In this document: one piece after another, positions 40,771-49,907 of the stretch
Position numbering within the stretch: position 1 is the stretch's first letter
How the letters are laid out: each line of letters starts with the position of its first letter
Assembly (NCBI RefSeq): GCF_023740735.1
Contig: NZ_JAMRXH010000010.1
Location: forward strand, 62,001-126,000
Direction of reading: 5' to 3'
DNA: 64,000 nucleotides
Source of the DNA: Nocardia sp. CDC159
Lineage (GTDB): Bacteria > Actinomycetota > Actinomycetes > Mycobacteriales > Mycobacteriaceae
Program-made: the position numbers and the translations under genes
Notes under the pieces: generated by a model
What the model was told of the DNA's origin: nothing
The model's database searches: none
Seen by the model: only the letters and a program-made list of their open reading frames with translations

Positions 40771-41787
40771 TCAGGCCGCGACCGCGGACTGCCGCGGCGA
40801 AACCGGTTGCGCCGCCTCGGCTTCCTCGGCCTGGCGGCCCCAGCGGCCCGCCAGGCTCGCGCAGGTGAACAGCTGGATCTGGTGGAAGATCATCAGCGGC
40901 AGCACGATCAGGCCCACCGCATGCCCGGCGAACAGCACCGTCGCCATCGGCAGCCCGCTGGCCAGGCTCTTCTTGGAACCGCAGAAGATCATCACGATCC
41001 GGTCGCCGCGATCGAAGCCGAACAGTTTGCTCATGACCGAGGTCAAGCCGAGCACCACGGCCAGCATGCCCGCGCAGATGCCGACCACCGCGACCAGCGA
41101 CCACGGCGAGATGCTGCTCCAGATGTGTTCGACCATCCCCGCGCTGAAGGCCGCGTACACGACCAGATACACCGATCCGCGATCGACAACCCTGGTGACG
41201 GCCGTGTGCTTCAGCAGCCACCGCATCCGCGACCGCAGCAACTGCCCGGCGAGGAACGGCAACAGCAGCTGCAGCACGATCGACAGCACCGCCTTCGGCG
41301 AGACCGTCGCGCCGCCGGTGGTGTTCATGAGCAGCATGACCAGCAGCGGGGTGGCGAACACGCCGATCAGGTTGGACAGCGAGGCGCTCACGACCGCCCC
41401 GGCCACGTTGCCGCGCGCGATCGAGGTGAACGCGATCGAGGACTGCACGGTCGAGGGCAGCAGCGTCAGATACAGCAAACCGGTGTAGAGCTCCTCAGTG
41501 AGCACCGAGGGCACCAGCAGTCGCAGCGCCAGCCCGATGAGGGGGAACACCACGTAGGTGACCGCGAGTACCGCCGAATGCAATCGCCAGTGCTTGAGAC
41601 CCTGGATGGCCTCCCGGGGTTCGAGCCGGGAGCCGTAGAGGAAGAACAGCACCCCGATGGCGATCGTGGTGGCCCAGTCCAGCACGCCCGCGGCCGCGCC
41701 CCGGGCGGGCAGCACGGCGGCCACCAGCACACTGGCGAGGATGCCGAGCATGAAGGCATCGATGCGGAGTTTGGCGAGGAACTTCAT
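40771..41787 (-). CDS. SBF-like (bile acid:sodium symporter fold) transporter
   Basis: 338 residues, about 10 helices. It has the SBF_like pattern: 'FFLYGSRLEPREAIQGLKHWRLH', 'LTLLPSTVQSSIAFTSIARGN' (helix crossing with the conserved PST/S residues) and 'FCGSKKSLASGLPMATVLF'. It is related to YfeH-type proteins and sodium-dependent organic-anion or arsenite-like carriers. ATG 41787. It is divergent from a LysR gene whose dyad spans both promoters, so it is the likely target. Confidence 0.88.
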   Translation of the reverse strand: MKFLAKLRIDAFMLGILASVLVAAVLPARGAAAGVLDWATTIAIGVLFFLYGSRLEPREAIQGLKHWRLHSAVLAVTYVVFPLIGLALRLLVPSVLTEELYTGLLYLTLLPSTVQSSIAFTSIARGNVAGAVVSASLSNLIGVFATPLLVMLLMNTTGGATVSPKAVLSIVLQLLLPFLAGQLLRSRMRWLLKHTAVTRVVDRGSVYLVVYAAFSAGMVEHIWSSISPWSLVAVVGICAGMLAVVLGLTSVMSKLFGFDRGDRIVMIFCGSKKSLASGLPMATVLFAGHAVGLIVLPLMIFHQIQLFTCASLAGRWGRQAEEAEAAQPVSPRQSAVAA

Positions 41788-41814
41788 TACTCGACGGTAG
41801 CCAGTGACCGAATG

Positions 41815-41860
41815 ATCACGATAGACGTTGGAGTAGATATCTCTGAACGAGTATCGTGAT
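41815..41860. promoter_or_regulatory. Divergent promoter with 9-bp inverted arms, LysR target
   Basis: ATCACGATA (41815-41823) is the exact inverse of TATCGTGAT (41852-41860). Each arm holds a TATCGT hexamer that can serve as the -10 box: on the plus strand (41852-41857) 7 nt before the LysR ATG, and on the minus strand (41818-41823) 30 nt before the transporter ATG. An AGATATCT palindrome sits between them. Confidence 0.6.
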
Positions 41861-41864
41861 GAAT

Positions 41865-42746
41865 ATGTTCGATCCGGAGCTGCTGCGGACCTTCCTCGCC
41901 GTCGAGCGGGCCGGGGGCTTCACCGCGGCCGGTCGGATTCTGGGCCTGCGGCAATCGACGGTCAGCGGGCACGTCGCGCGGCTCGAGCAGGCGGCCGGGC
42001 GGGAGCTGTTCCGCCGCGACACCCGCAATCTCGCGCTGACCGCCGACGGCGCGGCCATGGTCGGCTTCGCGCGGTCCATCCTGGACGCGCAGGCCCGGGC
42101 CGAGCGCTACTTCTCCGAGTCCCGGCTGACCGGCCTGATCCGGCTGGGCGCCTCCGACGATGTGATGGCGCGCGAACTGCCCGACGTGCTGTTCGAATTC
42201 CAGCGCAGCCATCCGGGCGTGGATCTGGAGCTGACCGTGGGGCTCAGCGAGAATCTCAAGACGCGCATGGCGGCGGGGGAACTTGATCTGATGGTCGGCA
42301 AGCGGCTGCCCGGCGAGCAGCACGGTGAGCTGCTGTGGCGCGACCGGCTGGTCTGGGCGGGCCGTTCGGGTGCAACGGGTTTCGAGGATCCGGTGCCGCT
42401 GGTGACCTATCCGCCGCCGAGCATCACCCGCCACGTCGCGCTGCGCGCGCTGGAGCGGGAGGGGCGGACCTGGCGGATCGCCTGCGTCAGCGACAGTCAA
42501 CTGGGCTTGCGGGCGGCCGTGTTGGCCGGGCTCGGGGTGGTCGTGCACGCCGAAAGCCTGCTGCCGCCAGGGCTTTTCGCGGTAGAGGACACCCGCCTGC
42601 CCGGGCTGGGAGAGCTGGAGTTCGTGCTGCTGCGCCGCCGCGACCGGCTCTCCGAGCCCGAACGCGCGCTCTACGAGGCCATCACCGCCGCGGCGCGGCG
42701 ACTGCGCTCGGATACTCCGGGTCCACCTGTCGGTGCAGGTCGTTAA
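41865..42746 (+). CDS. LysR-family regulator
   Basis: 293 residues from ATG 41865; GTG 41856 and ATG 41859 lie inside the -10 arm and are less likely. The LTTR winged helix is at 1-60 (FDPELLRTFLAVERAGGFTAAGRILGLRQSTVSGHVARLEQAAGRELFRR), and the periplasmic-binding-like effector domain covers about 85-285. It is divergent from the SBF-like transporter and likely controls it. Its TAA stop overlaps the uvrC promoter hexamer. Confidence 0.9.
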   Translation: MFDPELLRTFLAVERAGGFTAAGRILGLRQSTVSGHVARLEQAAGRELFRRDTRNLALTADGAAMVGFARSILDAQARAERYFSESRLTGLIRLGASDDVMARELPDVLFEFQRSHPGVDLELTVGLSENLKTRMAAGELDLMVGKRLPGEQHGELLWRDRLVWAGRSGATGFEDPVPLVTYPPPSITRHVALRALEREGRTWRIACVSDSQLGLRAAVLAGLGVVVHAESLLPPGLFAVEDTRLPGLGELEFVLLRRRDRLSEPERALYEAITAAARRLRSDTPGPPVGAGR

Positions 42747-42749
42747 CCT
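42744..42749 (+). promoter_or_regulatory. -10 hexamer TAACCT of a probable leaderless uvrC
   Basis: It ends 7 nt before GTG 42757; its TAA is also the LysR stop codon. Confidence 0.5.
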
Positions 42750-42756
42750 GGTTCCC

Positions 42757-44733
42757 GTGGCAGATCCCGCGACCTACCGGCCCGCGCCGGGCACCATCCC
42801 CGTCGAACCCGGCGTCTACAAGTTCCGGGACGCGCACGGGCGGGTCATCTATGTCGGCAAGGCCAAGAGTCTGCGCAGTCGGCTGAATTCCTACTTCGCC
42901 GACGTCGCCTCGCTGCATCCGCGCACCCGGCAGATGGTCACCTCGGCGGCCAGCGTGGAGTGGACGGTCGTCACCACCGAGGTGGAAGCCCTTCAGCTGG
43001 AATACAACTGGATCAAGGAATTCGATCCGCGCTTCAACGTCCGCTACCGCGACGACAAGACCTATCCCATGCTCGCGGTGAGCATGAACGAGGACTATCC
43101 TCGGGTGTTCGTCTACCGGGGCGCGCGCAAGAAGGGCGTGCGCTACTTCGGCCCCTACGCCCACGCCTGGGCGATTCGCGAGACCGTGGATCTGCTGCTG
43201 CGGGTGTTCCCGGTGCGCACCTGCTCCAACGGGGTCTTCAAGCGGCATCAGCAGATCGGGCGGCCGTGTCTGCTGGGCTATATCGACAAGTGCTCGGCCC
43301 CCTGTATCGGGCGGGTCAGCGCCGAGGAGCATCGCCGCATCGCCGAGGATTTCTGCGACTTCCTCTCCGGCAAGACCGACCGGATGGTGCGCGAACTCAA
43401 ACGCCAAATGCAGGACGCCGCAGCGGATCTGGATTTCGAGACCGCCGCCCGGCTGCGCGACGATGTGCAGGCGCTCGAACGCGCGCTGGAGAAGCAGGCG
43501 GTGGTGCTGGGCACCGGCACCGACGCCGATGTGATCGCCTTCGCCACCGACGAGCTCGAGGCGGCGGTGCAGATCTTCCACGTGCGCGACGGCCGGGTAC
43601 GCGGTCAGCGCGGCTGGGTGGTCGACAAATCCGGCGACGCGGTCGACGACGTCGAGACCGGTGGCGAACTGCCCGCCCTGGTCGAGCAGTTTCTCACCCA
43701 GTTCTACGGCGAGCAGGCCGCCTTCGCCGAGGACACCGACACCGAAACCCCCGCCACGGTGGTGCCGCGCGAGGTGCTGGTGCCCGCGCTGCCGACCGAT
43801 CCGGATCAGGTACAGGGCTGGCTGTCGGAGCTGCGCGGCTCGGCGGTGCAGCTGCGGGTGCCCCAGCGCGGCGACAAGAAGGCGCTGATGGAGACCGTGC
43901 AGCGCAATGCCGCCGAGGCGCTGGCGCAGCACAAGCTCAAGCGGGCGGGTGATCTGACCGCGAGATCGGCCGCGCTGCAGGGGATTCAGGACGCGCTCGA
44001 CCTCGACTCGGCCCCGCTGCGCATCGAATGCGTCGACATCAGCCATGTGCAGGGCACCGATGTGGTGGCCTCGCTGGTGGTGTTCGAGGACGGGCTGGCC
44101 CGCAAATCGGAGTACCGGCACTACACCATCAAGGAGGCCGCGGGGGAGGGGCGCTCCGACGATGTGGCCAGTATCGCCGAGGTGACCCGGCGACGGTTCT
44201 ATCGGCTGCGCAAGGATCTCGAGGCCCTCGAGGCCGAGGACGGCGACAATCCGACCCCCGGCATCGATCCCAAGACCGGTAAGCCGCGCAAGTTCTCCTA
44301 TCCGCCCAATCTGTTCGTCGTCGACGGCGGCGCGCCGCAGGTGAACGCGGCCGCCGAGGTGCTCGACGAATTGGGCATCACCGATGTCGCGGTGATCGGG
44401 CTGGCCAAGCGGCTCGAGGAGGTGTGGGTGCCGAACGAGCCCGATCCGGTGATCATGCCGCGCAACAGCGAGTCGCTGTATCTGCTGCAGCGGGTGCGCG
44501 ACGAGGCGCACCGGTTCGCCATCACCTTCCACCGCAGCAAGCGCTCGCGCCGCATGACCGCCTCCGCGCTGGACTCGGTGCGCGGGCTCGGCGAATCGCG
44601 GCGCACCGCGCTGGTCACCCACTTCGGCTCGGTGGCCCGGCTCAAGGAGGCTACGGTAGAGGAGATCACGGAGGTGCCGGGCATCGGGGTGGCGACCGCG
44701 AAGGCGGTGCTCGCGGCCCTCAACGGTGAATGA
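42757..44733 (+). CDS. uvrC: Excinuclease ABC subunit C
   Basis: 658 residues. It makes the dual incisions of nucleotide excision repair. Order: GIY-YIG nuclease (PGVYKFRDAHGRVIYVGKAKSLRSRL, about 17-100), the Cys-containing insert, UVR helical motif (about 205-240), the RNase H-like nuclease with 'IECVDISHVQGTDVVASLVVFEDG' and 'FVVDGGAPQ', and two helix-hairpin-helix elements at the end. GTG 42757 is preferred over 42733 for its leaderless promoter. It heads uvrC-rapZ-yvcK-whiA, as in M. tuberculosis Rv1420-Rv1423. Confidence 0.96.
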   Translation: MADPATYRPAPGTIPVEPGVYKFRDAHGRVIYVGKAKSLRSRLNSYFADVASLHPRTRQMVTSAASVEWTVVTTEVEALQLEYNWIKEFDPRFNVRYRDDKTYPMLAVSMNEDYPRVFVYRGARKKGVRYFGPYAHAWAIRETVDLLLRVFPVRTCSNGVFKRHQQIGRPCLLGYIDKCSAPCIGRVSAEEHRRIAEDFCDFLSGKTDRMVRELKRQMQDAAADLDFETAARLRDDVQALERALEKQAVVLGTGTDADVIAFATDELEAAVQIFHVRDGRVRGQRGWVVDKSGDAVDDVETGGELPALVEQFLTQFYGEQAAFAEDTDTETPATVVPREVLVPALPTDPDQVQGWLSELRGSAVQLRVPQRGDKKALMETVQRNAAEALAQHKLKRAGDLTARSAALQGIQDALDLDSAPLRIECVDISHVQGTDVVASLVVFEDGLARKSEYRHYTIKEAAGEGRSDDVASIAEVTRRRFYRLRKDLEALEAEDGDNPTPGIDPKTGKPRKFSYPPNLFVVDGGAPQVNAAAEVLDELGITDVAVIGLAKRLEEVWVPNEPDPVIMPRNSESLYLLQRVRDEAHRFAITFHRSKRSRRMTASALDSVRGLGESRRTALVTHFGSVARLKEATVEEITEVPGIGVATAKAVLAALNGE

Positions 44734-44878
44734 GCGCGAATCGAACGACTCGCGTCCGCGGCGGGGCGCGCAGACGAAATCGTCACGACCAGGTTTCGTC
44801 CCTCGCGTGTGTCCGCCGCCGGAAGCGTGTGCAGGGCAGGATGATCGAATGAACAGCCAGAGACGGACCCGATAGGAC

Positions 44879-45829
44879 ATGACCAGCGTCGAATCGAACA
44901 ACAGCGCGGCGGACCCCCGCGCCTCGGCGGTGCCCGCGCGGCCCGGCTCCGACGGCGCGGGGGTCGAGGTGGTCATCGTCACCGGGCTGTCGGGGGCCGG
45001 ACGCGGGACCGCGGCGCGGGTGCTCGAGGATCTCGGTTGGTATGTGGCCGACAATCTGCCGCCCGAATTGATCGCCCGGCTGGTCGAACTGGGCTCGGCC
45101 ACCGAGCCGCCGATCCGCAAGCTGGCACTGGTGATGGACGTGCGCAGCCGCTTCTTCACCGGCGATCTGTCCGGGGTCACCGAACAGCTGCGCGCCGCGG
45201 GGGTGCGCACCCGGGTGCTGTTCCTCGAGGCCTCCGATGACGTGCTGATTCGCCGGTTCGGCTTCGCGCGCCGACGCCACCCGCTACAGAGCGAGAGCGC
45301 CGACGGTACGCTGTCCGCCGGCATCACCGCCGAGCGGCAACGCTTGGCGAGGGTGAAGACCGCGGCCGATCTGGTCATCGACACCACCGCGCTGTCGGTG
45401 CATCAACTGCACCGCAAGCTGGAGGAGGCCTACGGCAGCGGCGCACCGACCGCATTGCAGGTGACGATCCAATCGTTCGGTTTCAAGTACGGAGTTCCGC
45501 TGGACGCCGACATGGTGTTTGATTTGCGTTTCCTGCCCAATCCGCATTGGGTACCGGAACTACGCGAATACACCGGACAGGACGCGGTGGTCAGCGAGTA
45601 CGTGCTGTCGCAGCCGGGCGCCGACGACTATCTGCGGACCTGTCGGCATCTGATCGATCTGACGACCAACGGGTACCGCCAAGAGGGGAAGCGTTACATG
45701 ACCGTGGCAGTGGGCTGCACCGGCGGTAAGCACCGCAGTGTGGCGATGGCGGAGGCGCTGGGCGAAGCGCTCGGCGAGGCCGATCGCGATGTCGTGCGCG
45801 TGGTGCATCGAGATCTGGGGCGGGAATGA
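44879..45829 (+). CDS. rapZ: RapZ-type nucleotide-binding protein
   Basis: 316 residues. The P-loop is GLSGAGRGT, with Arg in place of the usual Walker Lys, as in mycobacterial Rv1421. It continues 'LEDLGWYVADNLPPELI', and the C-terminal half has 'GFKYGVPLDADMVFDLRFLPNPHW' and 'GCTGGKHRSV', the site that binds RNA or metabolites in E. coli RapZ. The actinobacterial role is not settled; binding of UDP-GlcNAc-like ligands is a possibility. It ends inside the yvcK start (ATGA overlap), so it is co-translated. Confidence 0.94.
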   Translation: MTSVESNNSAADPRASAVPARPGSDGAGVEVVIVTGLSGAGRGTAARVLEDLGWYVADNLPPELIARLVELGSATEPPIRKLALVMDVRSRFFTGDLSGVTEQLRAAGVRTRVLFLEASDDVLIRRFGFARRRHPLQSESADGTLSAGITAERQRLARVKTAADLVIDTTALSVHQLHRKLEEAYGSGAPTALQVTIQSFGFKYGVPLDADMVFDLRFLPNPHWVPELREYTGQDAVVSEYVLSQPGADDYLRTCRHLIDLTTNGYRQEGKRYMTVAVGCTGGKHRSVAMAEALGEALGEADRDVVRVVHRDLGRE

Positions 45830-46872
45830 CCGACGAGAACTCCGCGCCCGCGATCGTCGCGCTGGGCGGTGGTCACGGGCTGTACGCGACCCTGAGCGCG
45901 GCGCGGCGGATGACCGAACGGATCACCGCCGTGGTGACTGTGGCCGACGACGGCGGTTCATCCGGCCGGCTGCGCGCCGAGTTGGGCATGCTGCCGCCGG
46001 GCGATCTGCGCATGGCACTGGCCGCGCTGGCCGCGGACACCGACGGGTTGTGGGCGCGCACGGTGCAGCACCGCTTCGGCGGCACCGGCGCGCTGGCCGG
46101 GCATTCGGTCGGCAATCTGATCCTGGCGGGTCTGACCGAGGTGCTGGGCGATCCGGTCGCCGCCCTGGACGAGATGGGCAAGGTGCTCGGGATCACCGGC
46201 CGCGTGCTGCCCATGTCGCCGACCCCGCTGACCATCGAGGCCGACGTATCGGGCCTGGAGGCCGATCCGCGGGTGAGTCGCTGCATCCGCGGTCAGGTCG
46301 CGGTGGCGACCACGCCGGGCAAGGTGCGGCGGGTGCGGCTGATTCCGCAGGATCCGCCCGCCAGCCCCGAGGCGACCGCGGCCATCGAGCACGCCGACCT
46401 GGTGATCCTCGGGCCCGGCTCGTGGTTCACCAGTGTCATCCCGCATGTGCTCGTGCCCGGTCTGCACGACGCCCTGGTGCATACCCGTGCCCGAAAAGTG
46501 CTGGTACTCAATCTGGCCGCCGAGCCCGGAGAGACGGCCGGATTCTCCGCCGAGCGGCACCTGCATGTATTGTCCCAGCACGCACCGGATTTCGCGGTCG
46601 ACCACGTGGTGGTGGATTCCGGGTCCGTACCCGAGGGTAGGGAACGCGAACATGTGGCAAGAGCTGCCGAACAGCTGCGTGCGCGAGTAACCTTCGCTGA
46701 TGTCGCCGAGGCGGGAACGGACCGGCACCACCCTGGAAAGCTAGCCGCCGCACTGGATCAGGTGATCCGGCAACCTCGGCCGGAATTGGCAGGGCTTCGA
46801 GTCGAAGGACGGCACCGCGGCCAGCAGGTGCGGTCCGCGTTGGGTGGAAAGGAGCGGGTCTCGTGGCGATGA
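45826..46872 (+). CDS. yvcK: YvcK/CuvA-type gluconeogenesis and cell-wall factor
   Basis: 348 residues, CofD/YvcK fold. The N-terminus ALGGGHGLYATLSAARRM holds the Gly-rich UDP-GlcNAc loop, then VVTVADDGGSSGRLR and 'PPGDLRMALAALA', which define the family. The later 'LGPGSWFTSVIPHVLVPGLHDAL' strand is also conserved. In mycobacteria the orthologue CuvA supports cell wall growth at poles. It overlaps rapZ and whiA, giving one translational unit. Confidence 0.94.
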   Translation: MTDENSAPAIVALGGGHGLYATLSAARRMTERITAVVTVADDGGSSGRLRAELGMLPPGDLRMALAALAADTDGLWARTVQHRFGGTGALAGHSVGNLILAGLTEVLGDPVAALDEMGKVLGITGRVLPMSPTPLTIEADVSGLEADPRVSRCIRGQVAVATTPGKVRRVRLIPQDPPASPEATAAIEHADLVILGPGSWFTSVIPHVLVPGLHDALVHTRARKVLVLNLAAEPGETAGFSAERHLHVLSQHAPDFAVDHVVVDSGSVPEGREREHVARAAEQLRARVTFADVAEAGTDRHHPGKLAAALDQVIRQPRPELAGLRVEGRHRGQQVRSALGGKERVSWR

Positions 46873-47846
46873 CAGCCGAGGTGAAGGACGAGCTGAGCCG
46901 TCTCTCCGTCTCGCAGGTGAGTTCACGCAAGGCGGAGTTGTCGGCGCTACTCCGGTTCGCCGGCGGCTTGCACATCGTCGGCGGCCGCGTGATCGTCGAG
47001 GCCGAGGTCGATATGGGCTCGATCGCGCGGCGGCTGCGTCGGGAGATCTTCGAACTGTACGGCTACGGTTCGGACGTGCACGTTCTCGGCGCCGGGGGTC
47101 TGCGTAAGACCTCCCGCTACGTCGTGCGGGTGTCCAAGGAGGGCGAGGCCCTGGCCCGCCAGACCGGTCTGCTCGATGTGCGCGGGCGTCCGGTGCGCGG
47201 CCTGCCCGCCCAGGTGGTCGGCGGCAGCATCTCCGACGCCGAGGCCGCTTGGCGAGGGGCGTTTCTCGCGCACGGCTCGCTGACCGAGCCCGGCCGCTCC
47301 TCGGCGCTCGAGGTGAGCTGCCCCGGCCCCGAGGCCGCCCTGGCCCTGGTGGGCGCGGCCCGGCGGATGGGTATTTCGGCCAAGGCGCGCGAGGTCCGCG
47401 GCACCGATCGCGTCGTGGTCCGCGACGGCGAGGCCATCGGCGCCCTGCTCACCCGCATGGGCGCCCAGGACACGCGCCTGACGTGGGAGGAGCGGCGCAT
47501 GCGCCGCGAGGTCCGCGCCACGGCCAACCGCCTGGCCAACTTCGACGACGCCAACCTGCGCCGCTCGGCCCGCGCCGCGGTCGCCGCCGCGGCCCGCGTT
47601 GAACGCGCCCTGGAAATCCTCGGCGACGACGTGCCCGACCACCTGGCCGCCGCGGGCCGCCTGCGCGTCCAGCACCGCCAGGCCTCCCTGGAGGAACTGG
47701 GCCAACTGGCCGACCCGCCGATGACGAAGGACGCGGTGGCGGGCCGCATCCGCCGCCTGCTGTCGATGGCCGATCGCCGCGCCAAGGAGCTGGGCGTACC
47801 CGATACGGAATCCGCCGTCACCGCGGAACTTCTCGAAGACGCCTGA
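46863..47846 (+). CDS. whiA: Sporulation/division regulator WhiA
   Basis: 327 residues, closely like M. tuberculosis Rv1423: AMTAEVKDELSRLSVSQ, then LAGLIDADG-homing-endonuclease-like halves without catalytic acids, and the C-terminal HTH 'LEELGQLADPPMTKDAVAGRIRRLLSMADR'. It binds DNA and activates division genes. GTG 46863 follows GGAAAGGAG; ATG 46869 is the alternative. It is the last gene of the unit, followed by an intrinsic terminator. Confidence 0.96.
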   Translation: MAMTAEVKDELSRLSVSQVSSRKAELSALLRFAGGLHIVGGRVIVEAEVDMGSIARRLRREIFELYGYGSDVHVLGAGGLRKTSRYVVRVSKEGEALARQTGLLDVRGRPVRGLPAQVVGGSISDAEAAWRGAFLAHGSLTEPGRSSALEVSCPGPEAALALVGAARRMGISAKAREVRGTDRVVVRDGEAIGALLTRMGAQDTRLTWEERRMRREVRATANRLANFDDANLRRSARAAVAAAARVERALEILGDDVPDHLAAAGRLRVQHRQASLEELGQLADPPMTKDAVAGRIRRLLSMADRRAKELGVPDTESAVTAELLEDA

Positions 47847-47865
47847 ACCAGACATTTTCCCGATG

Positions 47866-47903
47866 CCGCCGTCGCACGAGATCCCTTGTGCGGCGGCGGT
47901 TTT
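47866..47903 (+). terminator. Intrinsic terminator after whiA
   Basis: 12-bp stem (CCGCCGTCGCAC / GTGCGGCGGCGG, one G-U pair), 10-nt loop, then TTTT. Among the clearest terminators in the window. Confidence 0.85.
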
Positions 47904-48039
47904 CGCGTCTCTGATTCGGTTTATCCACAGGCGAAAAGTTATCCACAGACACCCTCTCGAGCAGCCTCCGGAACGGCGGCGATGCGGTAGGTTCGAACCC
48001 TGATCGCAGGGGCAACCGAACGCACAAGGGGGAGAGACG

Positions 48040-48705
48040 ATGACGACATTGGCTCAGCTGGAGGCGAGGGTGGCGGCACTGGAAGCGAATCAAGCCGAGG
48101 GGCGGGCGACGCTTGCCGCGGTGCACGCACTCGACGTCAAAATGGATGTCCATTACGAGGAGAACGCTCGACGATTCGCGGTGCTCGAGGAGGGACAGGC
48201 GGATCTCGGTGCGAGGGTGGCGGGGCTGGTCGAGGGGCAGGCATCGCTGGTCGCTGGGCAGGCGTCGTTGGAGGCTGGGCAGGCATCGTTGGAGGCTGGG
48301 CAGGCATCGTTGGTCGCTGGGCAGGCGGCGTTGGAGGTGGGGCAGGCGTCGCTGGTAGAGGGGCAGGCATCGTTGGTCGCTGGGCAGGCGGCGTTGGAGG
48401 TGGGGCAGGCGTCGCTGGTCGAGGGGCAGGCATCGTTGGTCGCTAGGCAGGTGGCGTTGGAGACGGGGCAGGCGTCTCTGCAACGGCAGGCGGATATTCA
48501 GCGGAAGCTGACGAACACACTCGGGGAACGACTGGCGGAGTTTCAGAATGAGACCCGGGCTGGGTTCGACCGCATGGACGAAGGCTTCGCCCGCACCGAT
48601 GGATGTATCGCGGACCTACGTGGTTCGATTCGGTCGCTGGAGGAGGGCTTTGCCGAGATGAAAGACGTGCTGGTGCGGGCATTCGATCGCCGCGACAACC
48701 AGTGA
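48040..48705 (+). CDS. Coiled-coil protein with tandem heptad repeats
   Basis: 221 residues from ATG 48040, GGGGGAGAG 5 nt upstream. Residues 66-149 are 12 units of seven residues, mostly GQASLxx / GQAALEx, with Leu and Gln at coiled-coil core spacing. They are flanked by heptad-rich N- and C-terminal segments (LEARVAALEANQAE; RLAEFQNETRAGFDRMDEGF...). No signal or membrane segment. The C-terminus resembles the helical ends of phage tail or structural coiled-coil proteins. The function is unknown, and the gene sits between whiA and gap where mycobacteria have other genes. Reverse-strand frames here are shadows of the repeat. Confidence 0.72.
   Translation: MTTLAQLEARVAALEANQAEGRATLAAVHALDVKMDVHYEENARRFAVLEEGQADLGARVAGLVEGQASLVAGQASLEAGQASLEAGQASLVAGQAALEVGQASLVEGQASLVAGQAALEVGQASLVEGQASLVARQVALETGQASLQRQADIQRKLTNTLGERLAEFQNETRAGFDRMDEGFARTDGCIADLRGSIRSLEEGFAEMKDVLVRAFDRRDNQ
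48235..48486. repeat. Tandem repeat, 12 x 21 bp in four 63-bp blocks
   Basis: Units begin GGGCAGGC. Blocks 48298-48360 and 48361-48423 differ at one base; 48235-48297 and 48424-48486 are diverged copies. In-frame unit length keeps the protein open when copies are lost or gained. Confidence 0.92.
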
Positions 48706-48883
48706 GTCGGCCCCCCGCGGCGAGGTGACGATCGGTCGGCCGCACGCGTCGCGGGTCGGCCGGTCAGCACAGCTCACGCACGCATATTCGCTGTGAGCAG
48801 GGGCATGTCTGTGCCATCACAGGCGGGCATTAGGGTGGACTTTGCAACGGAACGAATCCGCTTGAAAGCTGAGGAGCGATAAC

Positions 48884-49903
48884 GTGACTGTCCGGGTAGG
48901 CATCAACGGCTTCGGCCGCATCGGTCGTAACTTCTTCAGGGCGGTGGAGGCGCAGAAGGCGCTGGGTACCACGGATATCGAGATCGTCGCGGTCAACGAC
49001 CTCACCGACAACGCCACCCTGGCGACCCTGCTGAAGTACGACTCCATCCTCGGTCGGCTCCCGCAGGACGTCTCGCTCGACGGCGAGGACACCATTGTGG
49101 TGGGCGACCAGCGGATCAAGGCCCTCGCCATCAAGGAGGGCCCGGCGGCCCTGCCCTGGGGCGACCTGGGTGTGGACGTCGTGGTCGAGTCGACCGGCAT
49201 CTTCACCGACGCCACCAAGGCCAAGGGCCACCTCGCCTCGGGCGCCAAGAAGGTCGTCATCTCCGCGCCTGCCAAGGGCGAGGACATCACCATCGTGATG
49301 GGCGTCAACGACGACAAGTACGACGGCAGCCAGAACATCATCTCCAACGCCTCGTGCACCACCAACTGCCTCGGCCCGCTGGCCAAGGTGCTCAACGACG
49401 AGTTCGGCATCGTCAAGGGCCTGATGACCACCATCCACGCCTACACCCAGGACCAAAACCTGCAGGACGGCCCGCACAAGGATCTGCGCCGCGCCCGCGC
49501 CGCCGCGCTGAACATCGTGCCGACCAGCACCGGTGCGGCCAAGGCCATCGGCCTGGTGCTGCCCGAGCTCAACGGCAAGCTGGACGGCTACTCGCTGCGT
49601 GTCCCGGTGCCGACCGGCTCGATCACCGACCTGACCGCGGACCTGGCCAAGAAGGCCACCGTCGACGAGATCAACGCCGCCTTCAAGGCCGCCGCCGAGG
49701 GCCCGCTCAAGGGCATCCTGAAGTACAACGTCGACCCGATCGTCTCCAGCGACATCGTCACCGATCCGCACTCCTCGATCTACGACGCGCCGCTGACCAA
49801 GGTGATCGACGACCAGGTCAAGGTGTACTCCTGGTACGACAACGAATGGGGCTACTCCAACCGCCTGGTCGACCTGCTCGGCCTCGTCGGCAAGTCGCTG
49901 TAA
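48884..49903 (+). CDS. gap: Glyceraldehyde-3-phosphate dehydrogenase
   Basis: 339 residues. NAD-binding GINGFGRIGRN, catalytic Cys158 in SNASCTTNCL, and the substrate 'TGAAKAIGLVLPELNGKL' segment are intact. GTG 48884, GAGGAG 6 nt upstream. First of gap-pgk-tpiA, central glycolysis. It uses NAD, judging by the Asp-type acidic end 'VAVND' of strand 2. Confidence 0.97.
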   Translation: MTVRVGINGFGRIGRNFFRAVEAQKALGTTDIEIVAVNDLTDNATLATLLKYDSILGRLPQDVSLDGEDTIVVGDQRIKALAIKEGPAALPWGDLGVDVVVESTGIFTDATKAKGHLASGAKKVVISAPAKGEDITIVMGVNDDKYDGSQNIISNASCTTNCLGPLAKVLNDEFGIVKGLMTTIHAYTQDQNLQDGPHKDLRRARAAALNIVPTSTGAAKAIGLVLPELNGKLDGYSLRVPVPTGSITDLTADLAKKATVDEINAAFKAAAEGPLKGILKYNVDPIVSSDIVTDPHSSIYDAPLTKVIDDQVKVYSWYDNEWGYSNRLVDLLGLVGKSL

Positions 49904-49907
49904 AGCC

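Noticed and set aside
42682..45387. 901-residue minus-strand reading frame opposite uvrC and rapZ
   Set aside because: High-GC codon bias leaves long antisense frames open. The plus-strand proteins carry all expected motifs, and the minus frame has none.
48235..48486. CRISPR-like array
   Set aside because: Units are contiguous 21-bp coding repeats without unique spacers.
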